Assembly (NCBI GenBank): GCA_938002655.1
Contig: CALLAC010000008.1
Span: 1-64,000, forward strand
Reading direction: 5' to 3'
DNA: 64,000 nt
Origin: an uncultured Cytophagales bacterium
Lineage (GTDB): Bacteria > Bacteroidota > Bacteroidia > Cytophagales > Thermonemataceae
Shown here: positions 55,346-64,000 of the stretch, one piece after another
Layout: every line of letters starts with the position of its first letter
How positions within the stretch are numbered: the first letter of the stretch is position 1
The notes under the pieces: model-generated
The model's database searches: none
What the model was told of the DNA's origin: nothing
Seen by the model: only the letters and a program-made list of their open reading frames with translations
Translations under genes and position numbers: made by a program

Positions 55346-55353
55346 TATTTTTG
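55346..55353 (+). promoter_or_regulatory. Promoter -7 element of the META-like lipoprotein gene
   Basis: TATTTTTG, exact TAnnTTTG, 17 bp before the ATG at 55371. The nearest TTTG (55318-55321) is 24 bp upstream, longer than usual. Confidence 0.4.
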
Positions 55354-55370
55354 TGCCAAACATAAGAAAA

Positions 55371-55784
55371 ATGAAAAAATACGCATATCTTGTTGTATCT
55401 ATTGCTCTGCTTGCTTGCTCTTCAAAGGTAAAATCATTTAATAAAAATCAGATTACTATGAGCAAAATCTATGGCAGATGGCAACTCATAAGCATCATCG
55501 ATAAAACAACAAACAAAAAGCAAGATGTTACAGATAAAAACCTTTTGGTTACATTTACTACCGAACAAAGACTACAATTTAATTTGGATGTAAATAGCTG
55601 TGAAGGAAAATTTACCCTTGTAGGTAGTGATGGCATCACTATGAATGCTACTGATTTTGTTTGTACGCAAGCCTGTTGCGATACGATACGCATCAATTAT
55701 GCCGCCGTAAAGCGTTATGAAGTCAAAGGAAAAATTCTCAGATTGTTTTCTGAAAACGAAGTCTTAGAACTGAAAGCCTTATAG
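55371..55784 (+). CDS. META-like domain lipoprotein
   Basis: 137 residues from ATG 55371. The lipoprotein signal MKKYAYLVVSIALLACSS puts the lipidated cysteine at 16. The body has ISKIYGRWQLISI-type opening, VDVNSCEGKFTLVGSDGITMNATDFVCTQACC and a closing LRLFSENEVLELKAL, matching the META/HslJ-type beta domain in order. Members are envelope proteins of unknown function, some heat- or stress-linked. The CTQACC cluster could form disulfides. Confidence 0.7.
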   Translation: MKKYAYLVVSIALLACSSKVKSFNKNQITMSKIYGRWQLISIIDKTTNKKQDVTDKNLLVTFTTEQRLQFNLDVNSCEGKFTLVGSDGITMNATDFVCTQACCDTIRINYAAVKRYEVKGKILRLFSENEVLELKAL

Positions 55785-55853
55785 ACGTATACACCCAAAC
55801 AGAATCACAAATAATTGGGAAGAACTGTTTCCGTCTGTGTGTATAGTTAGAGC

Positions 55854-56504
55854 TTATTTTTGGAAATTGAATTTAGCAAAATCTATAAGGCTATCCAAAA
55901 ATGTTTTTCCTGTGAGGTCAAAAAAGAGATTGACAGCTTTTTCTACGGCGGCATCGGTACGTTCGAAAGCAGGAGAGCTATCTTTGAGCCAAAAATTCAG
56001 CAAATACATCGCTTGCCTCCACAGCAAAGCAGGATAACTTTGGTTAAGAAAGTTGCGATTTTGTATTTCGTTGGTTTCTATTGCTTCGTTCAAAAGTTCT
56101 TGGGCAAATGCCTTAAAGCTTTCTTTGAATGTTTTGTATTGTTCTTGCGAGCATCTCATCTGAGAGGAAATGAGAATTTCTAGAAAACTTCTTTTTCCTT
56201 TTAGATTTTCAAACCAGGTGTAGTAGAAGGCAAGTAGTTTTTCTCGTACTGAAAAACTTTGATATTGTTCGTCGGCTTGCACCTGATTTTTAGTTTTTTC
56301 AAACCAATCTTTCCAAGTATCCTGCAATACAGCAGTAATGCTGGTGTAATTTTCATAGAAATTTTCTTCGCTAGTTTCTAGAAATTTGCAAAGTTCGTAG
56401 GCACTGCGGGGCAGGCGATTGTTCTCCAAAGAAAAACGCACCAAGCCTTCACGCCAATCAATGTTTTGAATATTTTCAGATTTATTTTTGCTTTGCTTTG
56501 CCAT
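55854..56504 (-). CDS. TetR family transcriptional regulator
   Basis: 216 residues, all helical. The N-terminal part (NIDWREGLVRFSLENNRLPRSAYELCKFLETSEENFYENYTSI) has a TetR HTH layout, where PRSAYELCKFLETSEENFYENY is the recognition unit. The C-terminal domain (SFLEILISSQMRCSQEQYKTFKESFKAFAQELL, AFERTDAAVEKAVNLFFDLTG) resembles TetR ligand-binding domains found widely in Bacteroidota. The ligand and target are unknown. Confidence 0.72.
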   Translation of the reverse strand: MAKQSKNKSENIQNIDWREGLVRFSLENNRLPRSAYELCKFLETSEENFYENYTSITAVLQDTWKDWFEKTKNQVQADEQYQSFSVREKLLAFYYTWFENLKGKRSFLEILISSQMRCSQEQYKTFKESFKAFAQELLNEAIETNEIQNRNFLNQSYPALLWRQAMYLLNFWLKDSSPAFERTDAAVEKAVNLFFDLTGKTFLDSLIDFAKFNFQK

Positions 56505-56651
56505 ATTTTTTGCTTTTTCAATTTTTTTAACTATGTTTGAAGCAAGAAAGTTTGTTTTTGTGGTAAATTTTTTATTTTTTTGCTAAAAAAACAACTTTTG
56601 CACCATTTTTTATTGTAAAAACTAAACCCTAATAAAAAATAAAAAAGTGTT

Positions 56652-57734
56652 ATGAAAGTATTTAGAATTTTCTTGCTTGTATTGCTAACGGTAGCTTTGG
56701 GTATGAGTGTAAATGCTCAAAAAGCTAATTCCAAAAAAGGTCGCCAAGTGAATGTGCCTATGGTGTACAGAGTGGATAGCGATAATGATGGTGTGCCTGA
56801 TGTACGCGACCAGTGCCCCAATACGCCCAAAGAAATGGAAATAGAAAAGGACGGAAGAAAAAGCAAAGTAAAGATAGAAGTTGATGATTACGGCTGTCCT
56901 GTAGATACTGATAAAGATGGCGTGTACGACTATGAAGATAAATGCCCAGGTACTCCCGGCGATGCCCAAGCTAATAATATGGGAACAATGGGACCTCGTG
57001 AAAACAACGGCTGTCCATGGGGTGATAAAGATGGTGATGGTTTTTTGGATAATGAAGATAGATGCCCTGATGTAGCAGGAGTACCACGTTATTTTGGCTG
57101 TCCTGCTCCTGATTTTGACCAAGACGGCGTGCCTGATGAAGAAGACGATTGTAAAGATAAAAAAGGACCTAAACACAACAGAGGATGCCCTGAAATGAAA
57201 GACTCTGATGGTGATGGATTGCTTGATTATGAAGACGGCTGTCCAGATAAGCCAGGTCCTCGTGAAACCAAAGGCTGTCCAAAAGTAGTTTCAGCTGCCG
57301 AAGAGGCTATCTTGAAACAAGCTAGTAAAATTGAATTTGAATCAGGAAAAGCAACTATTCCCGAAAAACTTCAAAAGAAATGGTATCCTATTTTGGATAA
57401 AGTCGCAGATATTCTCAAAAGCAAACCTGAAACTTTTATGCTCATCGAGGGGCATACCGATAACGTAAAGCCTCAGAAATCACCATTTCCCGACAACAAA
57501 GCCCTTTCAGAAGCAAGAGCCAAATTTGTAATGGATTATATGATTTCCAAAGGAATAGCCGCTACGCGTCTGAAAGCCGTAGGATACGGTGATACCAAGC
57601 CTTTTGAAATAGATTCTCCTGATGCCAAGCCGCTCACAAAGCCCGAAGAAATTGCTGAATACAATAAAACTAAACAGCAAAAAGAAATGAATCGCCGCGT
57701 GAAGATGACTATCTCTTCGGTTAGGCTTTGGTAA
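56652..57734 (+). CDS. OmpA-family protein with thrombospondin type 3 repeats
   Basis: 360 residues. Signal peptide MKVFRIFLLVLLTVALGMSVNAQ; five calcium-binding TSP3-type repeats between about 40 and 205 (DSDNDGVPDVRDQCPNTP, DTDKDGVYDYEDKCPGTPG, DKDGDGFLDNEDRCPD, DFDQDGVPDEEDDC, DSDGDGLLDYEDGCPDKPG); then a C-terminal OmpA domain (FMLIEGHTDNVKPQ, LSEARAKFVMDYMISKGI, NRRVKMTI) that should bind peptidoglycan. There is no N-terminal barrel, so it is probably a periplasmic linker or tethered protein. It has its own terminator. Confidence 0.93.
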   Translation: MKVFRIFLLVLLTVALGMSVNAQKANSKKGRQVNVPMVYRVDSDNDGVPDVRDQCPNTPKEMEIEKDGRKSKVKIEVDDYGCPVDTDKDGVYDYEDKCPGTPGDAQANNMGTMGPRENNGCPWGDKDGDGFLDNEDRCPDVAGVPRYFGCPAPDFDQDGVPDEEDDCKDKKGPKHNRGCPEMKDSDGDGLLDYEDGCPDKPGPRETKGCPKVVSAAEEAILKQASKIEFESGKATIPEKLQKKWYPILDKVADILKSKPETFMLIEGHTDNVKPQKSPFPDNKALSEARAKFVMDYMISKGIAATRLKAVGYGDTKPFEIDSPDAKPLTKPEEIAEYNKTKQQKEMNRRVKMTISSVRLW

Positions 57735-57751
57735 AAAATACAATTCCGAAA

Positions 57752-57784
57752 AAACCTACAAGACTAAATTTTGTAGGTTTTTTT
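57752..57784 (+). terminator. Intrinsic terminator after the TSP3-OmpA gene
   Basis: A 10-bp stem AAACCTACAA / TTGTAGGTTT with a 9-nt loop, then TTTTA, 18 bp after the stop. Confidence 0.88.
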
Positions 57785-57841
57785 ATGCTTTGTATCTACG
57801 TCTTGTCTTGCTTCCTGTTTCCAATCAAAGATAGTAACTTT

Positions 57842-59629
57842 TCAAACAGCTACTTCTTGGCTGTAAATTTCGTTGATATAGCTTTCGTATTTTTGCAAAA
57901 TATTTTTTCGTTTGAGTTTGAGAGTAGGGGTAAGTTCCCCACCTTCAATGCTCCAAGTAGTAGGCAATAGCACAAACTTTTTGATTTTTTCGTATTGAGC
58001 CAATCCTTCATTTACTTTATCAATTTCTTGCTGATAAAGCATTTGAACTTCTGCCAAATCTATGGCTTGGGCAAGATTTTCATAGGGCAAACCCTGCTCC
58101 AAACACCAGTTTTTGAGAGCTTCTTCAAAAGGACTAATTAGCACGGCAGGAAACTTCTGATTTTCGCCAATTACCATAGCTTGCTCAATGTAAAGCGAGA
58201 GTTTAAGGTTATTTTCAATAGGTTGCGGAGCTATGTACTTTCCGCCTGAGGTTTTGAAAATTTCTTTCTTACGGTCAGTGATTTTGAGATACTTTCCTTG
58301 TATCCACTGGCCGATATCGCCTGTTTTGAGCCAGCCATCTTCGGTAAAAGTTTCGGCAGTATGTTCGGGGTCTTTATAGTAACCTATCATTACATTATCA
58401 CCTTTTACTAAAATTTCTCCATCTTCTGCAATTTTTACCTGCACGCCTTCAATTACTTTACCCACCGTACCAATTACGTAATCTTGTTTGGTGGGTGAGC
58501 CAGCAGTAATAACAGGCGAAGTTTCAGTCATTCCATAACCTTCTAAAACAGGTATACAAGCTCCCCAAAAGATACGTGTCAATTTCGGATTAAGTGCCGC
58601 ACTTCCGCAAATTATATACTTGACATTTCCGCCCAGTGCCTCACGCCATTTATCAAAAACTAAATTGTTGGCAATGCTGAGTTGAACGTTATAAAGCAAA
58701 CCTTTATTTTCTTGGGTATCGTACTGCTCGGCAAGTTCCAAAGCCCAATAAAACAATTTTTGGGCAAGAGGCGAGAGTGTTTTGGCTTTGGCAAGAATTT
58801 TTTCATAAACTTTTTCCAAAATGCGAGGTACAGCCGTAAAAACGTGAGGCTGAACTTCTTTTAAGTTATCTCCGATAGTATCCATACTTTCGGCATAGTA
58901 AATAGAAATACCTTTGTAGATGTAGGCACAAGTAACGGTTCGTTCGAAAATATGGCATAAAGGTAAAAAGCTCAAAGCCTTATGTTCGTAGGTGAGTACC
59001 AAACTGCTAATAGCAGACTTTACATTGCTTACTACATTTTTATGTGAAAGCATTACTCCTTTGGGCTTACCAGTAGTGCCAGAAGTGTAAATGATTGTAA
59101 AAAGGTCGTTGGGTTGAATAGAGGCTTTAATTTTCTCTAATTCATCTAATCTATCAGTTTTGGCTTTTTTGAGCAAAGTTCGCCAGTGTTGGGCTTGTGG
59201 GAGTTGGTCAAAGGTGAAAATTTTTTCAGGGGAAAGGATTTTGCTTCCTTCAATAGCTTTCAGTAGTTTTTCATAAATTTCCTGATTGCCTGCAAAAATC
59301 AGTTTAGATTCCGAGTGGTCTAAAATATAGCGATAATCTTCTGCGGTAATAGTAGGATACATTGGAACGCTTACGGCTCCTATTTTTTGGATAGCCAAAT
59401 CTACGAAATTCCATTCGGGACGATTGTTGCTGATAATAGCGATTTTATCTCCCTTTTGCACCCCAAGCTCCAGCAAGGCGGTTGCAAGCTGATTGGTGGT
59501 ATCAATAAAATCTTGGGTGCTGTAATGTACCCAGCCACCATATTCTTTGCAAGCCAAAGCGTCTTTTTTAGGAAAATTTTGGGCTTGATATTCCAAAAGG
59601 TCAAAAACGCGAGTAATTTGCATAAGCAT
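57842..59629 (-). CDS. Long-chain acyl-CoA synthetase (AMP-forming)
   Basis: 595 residues of the ANL superfamily. P-loop-like FTIIYTSGTTGKPKGVMLSH (about 179-198), SFLPLCHIFERT, the core GYGMTETSPVI, WLKTGDIGQW and ITDRKKEIFKTSGGKYIAPQPIEN. It is the bacterial FadD15-like form, activating fatty acids to acyl-CoA at the inner membrane. MLMQ offers two ATGs (59629, 59623). It lies behind the fbp terminator, so probably has its own promoter. Confidence 0.93.
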   Translation of the reverse strand: MLMQITRVFDLLEYQAQNFPKKDALACKEYGGWVHYSTQDFIDTTNQLATALLELGVQKGDKIAIISNNRPEWNFVDLAIQKIGAVSVPMYPTITAEDYRYILDHSESKLIFAGNQEIYEKLLKAIEGSKILSPEKIFTFDQLPQAQHWRTLLKKAKTDRLDELEKIKASIQPNDLFTIIYTSGTTGKPKGVMLSHKNVVSNVKSAISSLVLTYEHKALSFLPLCHIFERTVTCAYIYKGISIYYAESMDTIGDNLKEVQPHVFTAVPRILEKVYEKILAKAKTLSPLAQKLFYWALELAEQYDTQENKGLLYNVQLSIANNLVFDKWREALGGNVKYIICGSAALNPKLTRIFWGACIPVLEGYGMTETSPVITAGSPTKQDYVIGTVGKVIEGVQVKIAEDGEILVKGDNVMIGYYKDPEHTAETFTEDGWLKTGDIGQWIQGKYLKITDRKKEIFKTSGGKYIAPQPIENNLKLSLYIEQAMVIGENQKFPAVLISPFEEALKNWCLEQGLPYENLAQAIDLAEVQMLYQQEIDKVNEGLAQYEKIKKFVLLPTTWSIEGGELTPTLKLKRKNILQKYESYINEIYSQEVAV

Positions 59630-59657
59630 AAAGTTTTGTTCGAAAATTGCAATTTAC

Positions 59658-59687
59658 AAAAAAAAACCGACAATTTTCAGTGTCGGT
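59658..59687 (-). terminator. Intrinsic terminator of fbp
   Basis: On the minus strand ACCGACA / TGTCGGT with an 8-nt loop followed by a run of T (plus-strand A tract 59658-59665), 13 bp after the fbp stop. Confidence 0.9.
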
Positions 59688-59699
59688 AGTTTTATTTTT

Positions 59700-60695
59700 T
59701 TAAGGATTGAAAGAAAGAGCTTTTTCTACCATATTTTTAGATCCGATGAACAAAGGTACTCTTTGATGTATGGCAGTGGGTTCTATTTCCAGAATACGCT
59801 GTTTGCCATCAGAGGCTATACCACCTGCTTGTTCTACGATAAAAGCAAGTGCATTACATTCGTGCATCAGGCGGAGTTTGCCGTTTTTATCTTTGGCAGT
59901 AGCAGGATACATAAAAATTCCACCTTTAAGCAAGTTTCGGTGGAAATCAGCTACTAATGAACCAATATAACGAGCAGAATATCTTTTTTCTTTGCAATAG
60001 TTGAGATAGTTTTTCACTCCTTCGGAAAGGTCGTTGTGGTTGCCTTCATTGATAGAATAAATCTTGCCATCTTCGGGAGTTAGCAAATTGTGTTTGGAGA
60101 GAATATACTCGCCCAAAGAGTTTTCGTATGTAAAGGCATTTACGCCGTGTCCGGTGGTATAGACAAGCATTGTAGAAGAGCCATATAGCACGTAGCCTGC
60201 ACCTACCTGTTCGGTACCTTTTTGCATAAAGTCTTCAAGTACAGGGGCTGTACCGATGGGGCTTTTTCGGCGATAAATAGAAAAAATTGTTCCGATAGAT
60301 ACATTCACATCAATGTTGGAAGAGCCATCGAGAGGGTCTATGGCAACTACGTATTTACCATTCAGGTTGCCTGTATCAATAAAATCGTCTTCTTCTTCGG
60401 AAATAATACCACAAACTTCGCCGCCATTTTTCAGAGCCCTGATAAAACGCACATTGGCAATGACATCAAGTTTTTGTTGCTCTTCACCTTGTACGTTTTG
60501 CGTTCCATAAGAGCCGGTAATATCAATGAGCCCTGCTCTATTGATTTCTCGGTGAATGATTTTGCTTGCCCAAGCAATATCACGCAAGAGTTGCGATAGG
60601 TCACCTGTGGCATTAGGAAATTGGGCTTGGTCTTGTTTGATAAATCTGTCTAAAGTTCTGCCTACAGAGGGAATGTGAGGAGTAAGATTACTCAT
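59700..60695 (-). CDS. fbp: Fructose-1,6-bisphosphatase, class I
   Basis: 331 residues from ATG 60695 ([19 protein letters not shown]); 21 upstream codons are open but not family-like. The metal-binding motif [36 protein letters not shown] and [24 protein letters not shown] are diagnostic. Hydrolyses fructose-1,6-bisphosphate in gluconeogenesis, which fits with isocitrate lyase (growth on C2 compounds) in this genome. Follows the rhomboid gene by 59 bp. Confidence 0.97.
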   Translation of the reverse strand: MSNLTPHIPSVGRTLDRFIKQDQAQFPNATGDLSQLLRDIAWASKIIHREINRAGLIDITGSYGTQNVQGEEQQKLDVIANVRFIRALKNGGEVCGIISEEEDDFIDTGNLNGKYVVAIDPLDGSSNIDVNVSIGTIFSIYRRKSPIGTAPVLEDFMQKGTEQVGAGYVLYGSSTMLVYTTGHGVNAFTYENSLGEYILSKHNLLTPEDGKIYSINEGNHNDLSEGVKNYLNYCKEKRYSARYIGSLVADFHRNLLKGGIFMYPATAKDKNGKLRLMHECNALAFIVEQAGGIASDGKQRILEIEPTAIHQRVPLFIGSKNMVEKALSFNP

Positions 60696-60754
60696 AATTT
60701 TGCTTTTTAGGTGAATAGTCTGAAAATTACTTGCAAAATTACGATTTTTTTCTT

Positions 60755-63997
<3,243 letters not shown>

Positions 63998-64000
63998 AAA

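Noticed and set aside
55788-55845. Imperfect long hairpin between the META-like and TetR-type genes
   Set aside because: TATACAC/GTGTATA and AAACAG/CTGTTT arms pair, but loops are uneven and there is no T run on either strand, so a terminator call is not supported.
56685-57176. 163-codon minus-strand frame opposite the TSP3-OmpA gene
   Set aside because: It is the antisense of the Asp/Gly/Asn-rich TSP3 repeats, producing Ile/Phe/His-rich nonsense with no homology.

Overview
The window looks like a chromosomal piece of an AT-rich Bacteroidota bacterium, most likely of the Cytophagales. The reasons are a 2471-residue SprA (core of the type IX secretion system), an exported protein with a C-terminal T9SS sorting domain, a type III glutamine synthetase, promoters of the Bacteroidota form TTTG / ~19 bp / TAnnTTTG, A-rich leaders without Shine-Dalgarno sequences, and OmpA-family proteins with PD40 or thrombospondin type 3 repeats. 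I cannot name the genus. Nearly everything is ordinary core genome. The exception is 27.3-30.6 kb, which is decayed.

Layout. 0-3 kb (minus): the end of a surface-polysaccharide cluster with a Wzx-like flippase, UDP-galactopyranose mutase and a galactofuranosyltransferase-like GT2 enzyme cut by the window edge. 3-8.4 kb (minus): a DUF3108 protein, then a compact four-gene run (fused oligopeptide ABC ATPase, GNAT, outer-membrane barrel, DUF429), then trmD. 8.5-14.2 kb: glnN (plus), then metB-like, a Spy/CpxP-like protein, asd and ccmB (minus). 14.3-16.4 kb (plus): a TrpF-like protein lacking the catalytic cysteine, a DUF4197 lipoprotein and a UPF0316 membrane protein. 16.5-27.3 kb (minus): a WD40 protein, a ZapB-like/zapA/rny operon and sprA.

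27.3-30.6 kb holds palindromic repeats, a 5'-truncated SpoIIE-type phosphatase, an intact small globin, a truncated and frameshifted TolC-family gene and a Uma2-family gene with two in-frame stops. A 37-bp direct repeat brackets the phosphatase-globin part. 30.6-38.3 kb (plus): lipA, a CDGSH protein and a 14-gene ribosomal protein operon, rplC to rpsN. It begins without rpsJ behind its own promoter and a leader hairpin, and stops at a terminator after rpsN, so the usual S10-spc string is broken at both ends.

38.3-64 kb: a PD40/OmpA protein, lon, an LpxL-like acyltransferase, a lipid kinase, isochorismate synthase, isocitrate lyase with a striking nested dyad in its promoter, hisB, a tRNA-Pro with the unusual anticodon AGG, an LpxH-like phosphoesterase, two exported peptidase-family proteins, a GT2, a YjjG-type nucleotidase, a META-like lipoprotein, a TetR-type regulator, a TSP3-OmpA protein, an acyl-CoA ligase, fbp, a rhomboid protease, ligA and lptC.

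Functional themes are cell envelope building and export (Wzx/Glf, LpxL-like, LpxH-like, LptC, SprA, OmpA proteins), translation (r-proteins, trmD, tRNA-Pro), RNA and division (rny, zapA) and central metabolism (glnN, asd, fbp, aceA, lipA). I see no CRISPR array, prophage or intact insertion sequence. The items most worth following are the nested operator at aceA, the AGG tRNA-Pro, the r-protein operon boundaries and leader, the pseudo-TrpF, and the repeat-bounded decayed island.
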